DNA of 64,000 nucleotides from Microbulbifer sp. VAAF005 (GTDB taxonomy: Bacteria > Pseudomonadota > Gammaproteobacteria > Pseudomonadales > Cellvibrionaceae). The stretch covers positions 2,827,501-2,891,500 of the forward strand of contig NZ_CP120233.1 in NCBI RefSeq assembly GCF_030012985.1, given 5' to 3'. The position numbers and the translations under genes are program-made. Positions 57,174 through 64,000 of the stretch are shown piece by piece (position 1 is the stretch's first letter; every line of letters begins with the position of its first letter). The notes under the pieces were generated by a model, which searched no databases, was not told the origin of the DNA, and worked only from the letters and a program-made list of their open reading frames with translations.

Positions 57174-58309
57174 ATCTCAGTCCACTGTTCTTCACCAGCG
57201 CTGCTGATGAAACCTGCATGCACGAAAAGCTGGATCTGACACGTGAGCAACGCGACACGATTACCAGTGCGCGTAATGACGTTCGCAATTGCCTCCGCAT
57301 GGGTATCCCCCGAGTATTAGAAAAGAGGGGATATACAGAGACAGTGCCTCAACCCCGGTTCTTTACTCAAGGCTCCTGGGCATATAAGACACTAAACTCC
57401 CCGGCGCAGCAGCCGCAACAGGCTGACATCGATGATGGCTGCTACCTACCATTGAGCTTCTTGTCGCAAACACGTCGGCCAAGCACTGCTGCCTCAGTGT
57501 TCTTTGCCGCTACGGAAGAGGCATTGCGGACCTTAGTCCAGGAGCGGGGATGGAAGCTCGAAACCAATAAGGCGACCTGCATACGTATCGTGATTGACAC
57601 ATATGCTCATATCGATATCCCGCTGTATGCCATTCCAGACGAAGAATTTGGCACGCTCACCAAGGCCTCTATTGAGCGATATGGATATAGGTCACTCGAG
57701 GAGGCGATGACTAGCGCTGAGCGAGATGCTTGGACAGCGTTACCTGCCGGCAGAGTTCTACTGGCTCATCGCGAGTGCGATTGGATGCCCTCAGATCCTC
57801 GACCGGTGAAGGATTGGTTTCTGGGTGAAGTAGATGCTAAGGGTGAGCAGTTTCGCCGAGTTGTTCGCTACTTAAAGGCGTTTCGGGATTGGAAATGGCC
57901 TAGCGGCGGACCCTCATCCATTCTGCTTATGGCCGCTGCGGCCCCAATCTTTGAAAGGCGTGATCGACGCGATGACCTTGCTCTACTGGACGTTGTCACG
58001 GAAATACCGACTCAATTGCGCGCAGGGGTCAATAACCCTGTGGATAGTGCCGAATCATTGACTGACAGGCTTGGTAAGGACGACGTAGAGGAAGCTGCAA
58101 AGGCATTTGAAGAATTTGAGAGGGTACTTCGTGGGGCTACGAGCGCGGATAGTGCTTCGCAAGCCTGCATTTGGGTACAGAATGAACTTGGCCCTCGCTT
58201 TCCGAACGACCCCAACCGAGTAAAGGTGGTATCTGTAGCGGCAACGATCGCGGCAGCTCCTGCCACTGCCGGCCCGAGTGAGCTCATTGGGCGCACGAAA
58301 GCCGGATGA
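57167..58309 (+). CDS. dncV: CD-NTase of the DncV/CdnA clade (cGAMP synthase)
   Basis: 380 residues. Nucleotidyltransferase signature GSW at 69-71 and DIDDG at 87-91 (metal-binding Asp87, Asp89), third acidic position about Asp150 in YAHIDIPLY. Sequence around [13 protein letters not shown] and [11 protein letters not shown] matches DncV, which makes 3',3'-cGAMP, the activator of CapV. The C terminus ends in Gly (RTKAG), which fits conjugation by Cap2. AGGAGG precedes the ATG. Overlaps capV by 7 bases and cap2 by 4 (ATGA). Confidence 0.93.
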   Translation: MLNLSPLFFTSAADETCMHEKLDLTREQRDTITSARNDVRNCLRMGIPRVLEKRGYTETVPQPRFFTQGSWAYKTLNSPAQQPQQADIDDGCYLPLSFLSQTRRPSTAASVFFAATEEALRTLVQERGWKLETNKATCIRIVIDTYAHIDIPLYAIPDEEFGTLTKASIERYGYRSLEEAMTSAERDAWTALPAGRVLLAHRECDWMPSDPRPVKDWFLGEVDAKGEQFRRVVRYLKAFRDWKWPSGGPSSILLMAAAAPIFERRDRRDDLALLDVVTEIPTQLRAGVNNPVDSAESLTDRLGKDDVEEAAKAFEEFERVLRGATSADSASQACIWVQNELGPRFPNDPNRVKVVSVAATIAAAPATAGPSELIGRTKAG

Positions 58310-59937
58310 GGGGTAATACAGCCATAGCGGATGTGGTCGAATCCCTCAGGGAACGAGGCTTTCAGTTTGTTGGGAAGTCGACCAACGGCTGGTTCAAATT
58401 GAATGGTCATTTGTGCCCCCCTGGCGCCGATAGAGTCTATCCATGTGAAGTTCAGTTTGATCCCACATTCCTCAATATGCCCCGTATCCGGTTACTCGAG
58501 ACTCCCTCGGGATTGCCAGCAGTTGTACCGCATCTCGGTGCAGGTGGCGATCTTTGCTATCTCGCCGAAGGCTCTGTCACATTGGATATTTACGACCCTG
58601 TAGGGCAAACGCTCGCCTGCCTGGATCGCGCCTCTTCCGTACTTGGTCGGATTATCGGCGGAGAAATGGTTGAAGATCTCGCGGAAGAGTTTTTTGCTTA
58701 CTGGCGCGGCGAGTGCTGCTTCGTTGACATAGAAGGCAATAGCTTGGGGCGGCAGCAATGTATCGTCGCTGAGGCAGGTGGGAGATTTCTATGGTTTATC
58801 ACTGACAACGAGGACAGAACTGTAGAAAAGATTAGGTCGCTCAGCGCTAAAATCGCCCCAATAACAATTCTGACCTACCGTATCAAAACTAGCGCGCAGC
58901 CTCGTCCCCTAATCAGTAATTGGCCCCCTGTAACAGTAGGAGACATCTTATCGTGGCAATCCACTCTAGACCGTCGCTGTCGTCGCAAGATCCATGCCCG
59001 TATCAAGGAAGGCATTAAAAACAAGGCCAACGGTGCCCTTATCATTATCGAATCGCCATTAATGACTTATGGACTTGCGATATGGTTCGACCGAAAATTA
59101 TTGAGTCAAAAGGAGAAGCGAGCAGATCGCAGAGATTTGAGCTTCGGACTGAAAGTTATTCCCCTCTCGGTAGTTAGAATTGACAGTAAATATCTTGCCC
59201 AGCGGAACATACCTGGATCAAAAACATTGGCAGGTATCAATTTAGCGATAGCAGGGTGCGGAACGATTGGTGGTTATCTATCAGAAATGCTTGTGAAGGC
59301 TGGCGCAGGAACTTGCGGCGGAACGCTCACTTTGGTGGACTTTGACCACCTTTTCCCACAGAACCTAGGGCGTCACCGCTTGGGGTTTTCAGACTTGTTG
59401 AAGAATAAAGCTGAAGCAATGGCGAATGAACTCAGACGCTTAGCGCCAGGAACTGACATTCGTGCACTCCCGGTGGATGTAAGGCAGGCCGAGCTCGGGA
59501 GATTGGATCTACTTATCGATGCAACCGGCGAAGAATCTCTTGGGCATTGGTTGTGCCGTAGCTATTCACCTCCATTACCCATGCTGTCAATTTGGATTGA
59601 AGGGCCAGGGACGGCTATTCGAGGTTTTTTGAGATCGACAACGTCGGGAGCATGTTATCGGTGTCTTTGGCATAGTAATAGAAGAGGGGAACTTCATACT
59701 ACAGTCGAACCCCTTCCGACCACTTTAGCCGGGCATGGGTGCGAAGGGCTCTACGTTCCGTTCCCTGCATCGGTGTCAGTACAAGCCGCAAGTTTAGGGG
59801 CTGAAATGGCGCTTGACTGGATCAATGGTGCTCTCTCACCCGCGTTACGAACCCGATTGGTCGATCCCTCTGCGCAGCTTGCAACACCTGATTGTGATCC
59901 AATTAAAGATCCGGATTGCCCCATATGCAATTCTTGA
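58306..59937 (+). CDS. cap2: CBASS Cap2, E2-E1 fusion ubiquitin-like transferase
   Basis: 543 residues. N-terminal E2-like domain with catalytic Cys84 (GGDLCYL), a linker region, then an E1-like adenylation domain with GCGTIGG (about 317-323), [19 protein letters not shown] and catalytic Cys in SGACYRC (450 or 453). Cap2 conjugates the C terminus of the CD-NTase to cellular targets and so primes it. Ends PDCPICNS. It overlaps the cyclase gene and the next gene, the order known for type II CBASS of Vibrio cholerae (capV-dncV-cap2-cap3). Confidence 0.93.
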   Translation: MRGNTAIADVVESLRERGFQFVGKSTNGWFKLNGHLCPPGADRVYPCEVQFDPTFLNMPRIRLLETPSGLPAVVPHLGAGGDLCYLAEGSVTLDIYDPVGQTLACLDRASSVLGRIIGGEMVEDLAEEFFAYWRGECCFVDIEGNSLGRQQCIVAEAGGRFLWFITDNEDRTVEKIRSLSAKIAPITILTYRIKTSAQPRPLISNWPPVTVGDILSWQSTLDRRCRRKIHARIKEGIKNKANGALIIIESPLMTYGLAIWFDRKLLSQKEKRADRRDLSFGLKVIPLSVVRIDSKYLAQRNIPGSKTLAGINLAIAGCGTIGGYLSEMLVKAGAGTCGGTLTLVDFDHLFPQNLGRHRLGFSDLLKNKAEAMANELRRLAPGTDIRALPVDVRQAELGRLDLLIDATGEESLGHWLCRSYSPPLPMLSIWIEGPGTAIRGFLRSTTSGACYRCLWHSNRRGELHTTVEPLPTTLAGHGCEGLYVPFPASVSVQAASLGAEMALDWINGALSPALRTRLVDPSAQLATPDCDPIKDPDCPICNS

Positions 59938-60400
59938 GCTCCTGGACAACCACTGACAAAAGAACTTTGCTGCATTTCTCAGAAAGCACATTACAAACGT
60001 TCACTCAGTTTATTCAGCGCTGTTACGGTGACCACGAAGCTGGGGGCTATTACTTGGGTCAGTTCATGGAAACCACATGTGGATTGAGCAAGCAACAGCT
60101 CCTACTGAAATGGACAGGCGTCTCCCCTGTATGTTTGAGAGGATGCAATATGGCCATGAGAGCATTGCACAATCTCGATGGGTAGCGACTCACGGTACTA
60201 TCCGATACCTTGGCGAATGGCACACCCACCCAGAAGACGACCCTTATCCGTCCGGTCTAGATATCTCCGAATGGGACCGCCTTGCAGGAAATCGCAAAGA
60301 TAATCGCCCGCAACTTGCTGTCATTGTGGGGAGAAAATCCCTTTACGTTGAACTGGTGCCAAATATGGAACCCAATATCGTGCTTACACCCATCGACTAA
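59925..60400 (+). CDS. cap3: CBASS Cap3, JAB/JAMM deconjugating protease (frameshifted in this sequence)
   Basis: Zinc isopeptidase that removes Cap2 conjugates. First part [29 protein letters not shown] and HEAGGYYLGQ (catalytic Glu); second part with the JAMM motif HTHPEDDPYPSGLD, matching H-x-H-x7-S-x2-D. The frame breaks at 60070-60072 (AAA): with one more A the protein reads GGYYLGQFMENHMWIEQATAPTEMDRR and on through the JAMM box, total about 158 residues. ATG overlaps the end of cap2. Last gene of the operon. Confidence 0.88.
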
Positions 60401-60665
60401 TTACATAGAAAGTTAAATGTTAGTTTACATATAACGATCTGATATTGATAAGGGCGCTCTGTAACAACGTTTAAGTATTGTGTAAGTCGCATTATCTGTA
60501 TTAGCTCAAGTCTGAGCTAATACGAATAAATTCATCGGTAAAGGGATTTACCGCAACCTCAAAAACTCAAAAACTCAAAAACTCAAAAACTCAAAAACTC
60601 AAAATGCGAAATTTAGTATAACCCAATGTAAACTGGACCTTCGGATTAAATTTTACTACCCACCT
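60401..60665. other. Intergenic gap with short tandem repeat
   Basis: Between cap3 (+) and the nuclease-like gene (-), convergent. Apart from the CTCAAAAA repeat, nothing clear. Confidence 0.6.
60558..60604. repeat. 8-bp tandem repeat, CTCAAAAA, 5.9 copies
   Basis: Five perfect copies of CTCAAAAA followed by one partial copy. Located just beyond the end of cap3 and 62 bases past the stop of the convergent gene. Such a run can change copy number by slippage. Confidence 0.95.
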
Positions 60666-62231
60666 TTAACCAGAGCATTCACCTTCCATCGATTTATCAA
60701 AAGCTCTTTCTAGCTTTGATAAAGGATGTTTATAGAAGTGCTCGTCATATGATTTTAAGAGGGATTTAGGCCTAACTCTTTTAATATATTCGCGTACGGC
60801 CTCACCATCTTTATACCCAATGGAGTACTGCTTTATTCGTTCAGCTAATTGTTTTAAATATTCCTCGGCTTCATCCTCAAAACCACCACATGTCCAATAC
60901 TCAAAATAGAACTTACTTTCTCTAAATCTACTTTCCTGCCTCAACAATCTTGCAATGGGAACCACACGATCTTTATACCAGCGCTCTACTTCTTCTTTTT
61001 TTATACGGACAGTTGGCTGATAAGCTTTACATTCATAAATCCAAACCTGTTTATGCTCAAGGACACGAAATATATCGATTTCATATGATTTCGCTAGTGC
61101 AGGATCGTTAATAATCTTTCCGATATCTATCGACCCATGATCTTCTTTTAAAACACAATGACCAACTAGTAATTCAAATAATGATCCACGAATATTTTTT
61201 GCGGCGCCTTCAATATGTCCAATTTTTTGGAAAATTTCGTCGACTATTTCCGGCCGCTTTGCCGCCATACTCGCCATTCGAGATAAAGTATCAATAAGTG
61301 ACGACAAACCTTCAGCGATATTTTTTCCAAAAAGATTCTCAATAGTACAAACTATTATCCCAGCACTCTTTGCTGCCTGGAATGCTTCTTTCGTAAATCC
61401 TTTGGCAACTATACAGAAAAGTACCGGATTTAATTTTTTCAGTACGGAAGTAAGTTCTGTTTTTCTAATAAACGCCTGTATCGAACGCATGTCCATTATT
61501 GCATCTACAGCAATATCACAAACAAAAAAACCAGCTTTTAGACTGCTATCTCGTCCATTTCGTAAAAAGGGTCTTAAATAGGATGGAGCGGTAATATCCC
61601 AATTGAAAGTTCCAACTGTAGGTAAATGATCTTCTTTTTCATCACGACATTCGATAGCATTATAGCTAACAATATTTAACTTACGCGCCCATTCTCTTAC
61701 TGCTGAGATTAAGATTTGCTCTGCAATTATCTGACCTCGAAATTCTTCTAAAGAAATTCTATTTATTCTAATGTGACAGTTTTGATGAAAAGTTATACAA
61801 GGCCCTATACCGTCATAATTAATCGTCTGAATTACATTTACTGCCTTAAGTCGTTCAAGAACATCATCGCTTGCAACTTGCTTTTGCTGTCTTATCGGGG
61901 AACCTGAGATAATCGGAAAATACTTTTCAAGTACAATCCCGCCCCTAGCCCGAAGGGAGTTTAATGCGGCAGAGTAAGCTGGACTCGAATCATCAATCGC
62001 TTGAATCAAAGCGTCCCAATACTCCGGCGTACCATAAGTATTCTCATGGTATAAAAAGCTCACTTTTTTTGGGAAGGTGATACCAATTAATCGCTTAATT
62101 GAGCCCTGATCTACAGCTCTTTGTATTCTCTTACGAGCAGTTGCGTGTTTAACCCCATTCTTAGCTATCTCCTCAATGAGGTCTGCTGACAAGCAAGGCC
62201 CACACCTTAATAAGTATCCCGGAATATCCAT
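60666..62231 (-). CDS. PD-(D/E)XK nuclease-like protein with N-terminal winged-helix, unknown function
   Basis: 521 residues, AT-rich. N terminus (about 1-60: LSADLIEEIAKNGVKHATARKRIQRAVDQGSIKRL) looks like a winged helix-turn-helix. The C-terminal part has the restriction-nuclease pattern: Glu353 in GSLFELLVGHC, Asp386 in YEIDIF and Glu400-x-Lys402 in VWIYECKAY, then a helical stretch. A middle block (TFNWDITAPSYLRPF ... GFFVCDIAVD) may be a second, degenerate nuclease-like fold. Beside CBASS in an island, a defence role is plausible, but I know no named family. Starts after a 420-base gap from the next gene. Confidence 0.7.
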   Translation of the reverse strand: MDIPGYLLRCGPCLSADLIEEIAKNGVKHATARKRIQRAVDQGSIKRLIGITFPKKVSFLYHENTYGTPEYWDALIQAIDDSSPAYSAALNSLRARGGIVLEKYFPIISGSPIRQQKQVASDDVLERLKAVNVIQTINYDGIGPCITFHQNCHIRINRISLEEFRGQIIAEQILISAVREWARKLNIVSYNAIECRDEKEDHLPTVGTFNWDITAPSYLRPFLRNGRDSSLKAGFFVCDIAVDAIMDMRSIQAFIRKTELTSVLKKLNPVLFCIVAKGFTKEAFQAAKSAGIIVCTIENLFGKNIAEGLSSLIDTLSRMASMAAKRPEIVDEIFQKIGHIEGAAKNIRGSLFELLVGHCVLKEDHGSIDIGKIINDPALAKSYEIDIFRVLEHKQVWIYECKAYQPTVRIKKEEVERWYKDRVVPIARLLRQESRFRESKFYFEYWTCGGFEDEAEEYLKQLAERIKQYSIGYKDGEAVREYIKRVRPKSLLKSYDEHFYKHPLSKLERAFDKSMEGECSG

Positions 62232-62653
62232 AGTCCCCTCAGCTAGATGTCACACAGCGCTATTTATAATACTTTTCTACCTATACAAGAGTCAATTTTG
62301 GCCTTGCCACTGACTTGGAATTTTTTGTATATAAATCAATGAGTTATGAGTATAGGTTTCTGAAAAAATCAACTTTGATGTCACAGACTCGATTCACAAG
62401 TAGTCATTCTATTGGTTTACAGCGCTAATTTGATAAGACACCAACAGGAGCCTTGCTTGCTAATTGATCACCTTTAGTTTTATAGACTTACCGGTCACAA
62501 TGGCGCTTACGTGAAGCTCTCAGAGGTAGGATACGAAACAGAGACCGATACAACGCTGAGGCTAAGCAGTACCTCTATATGCCTAGAGTAAAGTATATTT
62601 AAGCGACCCCAAACCTAATATACGGCCCCTCGCAACTAAGCAGAGACATTGCT
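62232..62653. other. Gap between the nuclease-like gene and the HNH gene
   Basis: About 420 AT-rich bases with no gene that I can support. It must contain outward promoters of both neighbours. I noticed a short stretch at 62500-62590 that is open in two frames but without recognisable similarity. Confidence 0.5.
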
Positions 62654-63202
62654 ATGCGTCTAATCCTATCGGCCATCTTGTTAACAGTCCTTACCGACTG
62701 TCTCGAAGTAAAAGCCAACGATAGCAGAGGCTACAACCTTCGCGAGTGGCTACCTCGTTGGTCTGATAGCGATGGTGACTGTCAAAGCACCCGCCATGAA
62801 TTGCTTATCAGGTACTCTTTAGCCCCCGTAACATTCACCAATGAAAGCGGTTGCATTGTTGAAACGGGTTTATGGTTAGACCCTTATACAGGGCAGTTTT
62901 TCAGATTAGCCTCCGATTTAGATGTAGAACACATTGTTCCCCTTTCTTGGGCTCACAAACATGGTGGCTCGGAGTGGACTGTAGAGCTTAAGAGGAAGTT
63001 TTCTGAAGACCCCGAAAATCTTTGGCTTGTAGACGATGGTAGAAACCAGAGTAAAGGGGACAAAGGGCCAAATCGCTGGCTGCCACCTTACGAGCCAGTA
63101 CAATCTATCTACATTCAGAGATTCTTAGCCATAGTAAAAAAGTATGACTTACAGATTAACAAGGCCGAATATGATCAGATTTTAGCCCAGCTTGAAAATT
63201 GA
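62654..63202 (+). CDS. Exported HNH/DUF1524-type endonuclease
   Basis: 182 residues with a signal peptide (MRLILSAILLTVLTDCLEVKA). The mature part has the DUF1524-like motif DVEHIVPLSWAHKHGG, then DPENLWLVDDGRNQSKGDKGPNRWLPP, giving His, Asn and His-type metal-site residues. This resembles secreted nucleases of marine and soil bacteria. As an exported DNase it could digest extracellular DNA for nutrient use, or act against phage DNA or conjugation; this cannot be settled. A Cys is near the signal end (TDC), so a lipoprotein form is not excluded. Confidence 0.8.
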   Translation: MRLILSAILLTVLTDCLEVKANDSRGYNLREWLPRWSDSDGDCQSTRHELLIRYSLAPVTFTNESGCIVETGLWLDPYTGQFFRLASDLDVEHIVPLSWAHKHGGSEWTVELKRKFSEDPENLWLVDDGRNQSKGDKGPNRWLPPYEPVQSIYIQRFLAIVKKYDLQINKAEYDQILAQLEN

Positions 63203-63373
63203 GCTCTTCTTGTATGGGATACTATTCTTGCTTTCCTTCAGCAGTAGATGAGTCATAGAAGTACTAAATGTTAATTTTTGATGATCGCATTTGATTATAC
63301 ATGGAGGATAGAAATTAAATTCTACTTGCGCCGACATAAAGAAACTATTTCCTAAAAAAGGATTGGTCAGAAA

Positions 63374-63928
63374 TTATATCCATTTCTCTAGTTGAGGAAG
63401 TATCCTTGCAATATTACAGGCATCGTCTTCACCACGATGTGGTTGTCCCTCAAACTCTAAATCTAAAAACTTGAGAGCACTTCCTAAACCAGTACGGCGC
63501 TTTTTACCTAGCTTTTTTTGCCATAGTGCCTTCAGGTTTATATGAGGCTTATCAAAAAATATTGGGGCACAGTTGTGACGCTCTTGTTCCACCTGGATTT
63601 GGTTATAATCATATTTCCCCCAGCTAGCCCAAGCCTGATAGTCATAGTTTTCCAACCATTTATTTATCAGGACTGTCGACTCCTCAAAACTTGGAGCCAT
63701 CAGCACATCCTTAGGGTCAATACCAGTAAGCTGACTACAGAAACTACTAAGAATAGGGTTAACTGTGGGTTTCACTAGTTCGCTATGGCTTGCTAGCACT
63801 TCTCCTTTTAAACTAGCAATGGCTAGCCCAAACTCAATCACCTCCATATCTTCAACAGACTGCGGACGATCATCCCAACATGTTGCTTCAAGGTCTACGA
63901 CTAATAAATGGTTGATGTTAGCCTTAAT
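63374..63928 (-). CDS. DEDDh 3'-5' exonuclease, apparently starting with ATT
   Basis: RNase T/DnaQ-like exonuclease. The ExoI motif is VVDLEATCWDD (about residues 9-19), ExoII lies around LENYDYQAWASWGKYDYNQ, ExoIII is HRGEDDACNIARIL. The ATG at 63847 would cut off ExoI, so it cannot be the true start. The frame is open upstream to a TAG; within it, no ATG, GTG or TTG exists, but ATT at 63928 (MKANINHLLVVDLEATC) follows GAGG at nine bases. The resulting protein is about 184 residues. Unusual start or sequence error. Confidence 0.75.
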   Translation of the reverse strand: MKANINHLLVVDLEATCWDDRPQSVEDMEVIEFGLAIASLKGEVLASHSELVKPTVNPILSSFCSQLTGIDPKDVLMAPSFEESTVLINKWLENYDYQAWASWGKYDYNQIQVEQERHNCAPIFFDKPHINLKALWQKKLGKKRRTGLGSALKFLDLEFEGQPHRGEDDACNIARILPQLEKWI

Positions 63929-64000
63929 ATACTTTTTCCTCGTCTACTTGTCTCAATGTAAGGTTTATTTGTATTTATCTCAAAGAATATAATTTTTCAC

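Larger units (their letters stand above)
52341..64000. mobile_element. Genomic island in comM, probably one end of a Tn7-like element (continues past the window)
   Basis: The left boundary is where comM similarity ends (52340). The first island bases are TGT, the end of Tn7-family elements, preceded by TGGGG, a possible 5-bp target duplication. Two imperfect copies TGCAAATGAAC (52360-52370) and TGTAAATATGAC (52380-52391), spaced by 20 bases, might be transposase binding sites; this is weak. The first gene is a TnsE-like protein. comM is a known attachment site for Tn7-like islands, for example AbaR-type islands in Acinetobacter. The cargo is defence and nuclease genes. No TnsA, B, C or D and no other end are in view. 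Confidence 0.75.

Noticed and set aside
60558..60604. Possible CRISPR array
   Set aside because: Repeats are 8 bp and directly adjacent with no spacers; no cas genes in view.

Overview
The window looks like a chromosomal segment of a marine-type gammaproteobacterium near Pseudomonas and the Cellvibrionales (a Microbulbifer-like genome would fit; this is inferred from gene content and order, not from a search). Blocks known from Pseudomonas are recognisable: pilGHIJ-chpA-chpC divergent from gshB-tonB-yqgE-ruvX; hemCDXY; ubiD/rho/trxA; metXW-DUF4426-rdgB-hemW; yggT-proC-yggS divergent from pilTU; algZR divergent from argH; cyaY/lptM-lysA-dapF-DUF484; and sutA, glnK-amtB, ubiK, comM.

Layout. 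1-1707 is the 3' part of ponA (PBP1A). 1771-12534, minus strand, is the Pil-Chp chemosensory cluster for twitching motility, without genes for the receptor methyltransferase or methylesterase. 12885-15906 carries gshB, tonB, yqgE, ruvX, and 15984-20381 the haem genes. 20470-24879 holds a hydrolase, two small envelope proteins and ubiD. 25036-27530 holds an RRM protein, rho and trxA. 27678-37062 holds hemW, rdgB, metW, metX, a dynamin-like GTPase, yggT, proC and yggS. 37132-39378 is pilT-pilU, followed by a decayed SDR gene. 40022-46415 is algR-algZ, argH, cyaY, lptM, lysA, dapF. 46539-51482 is DUF484, sutA, a nitrogen-control cluster (torF-glnK-amtB-glnK with a candidate sigma-54 promoter and NtrC site) and ubiK.

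At 51512 comM (yifB) begins and is broken at 52340, inside its conserved LVGGG motif. From there to the window end lies an accessory island. Its first gene looks like a TnsE-type Tn7 targeting protein, and the junction begins with TGT, so I read it as one end of a Tn7-like element in the comM attachment site. Cargo: an XRE repressor plus M78 metallopeptidase pair (CapH/CapP-like), divergent from a type II CBASS anti-phage operon (DUF2188 protein, capV phospholipase, cdnA/dncV cyclase, cap2 E1-E2, cap3 JAB protease); a PD-(D/E)XK-type nuclease-like protein of unknown role; a secreted HNH nuclease; and a DEDDh exonuclease. The other end of the element is outside the window.

A technical signal cuts across the whole window. 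At least six otherwise well-conserved genes (gshB, ubiD, the dynamin gene, sutA, capV, cap3) are each broken by exactly one missing base in a homopolymer run, and restoring that base rebuilds the full-length protein every time. Most, perhaps all, of these breaks are probably sequencing errors rather than biology, so the CBASS operon should be treated as possibly intact.
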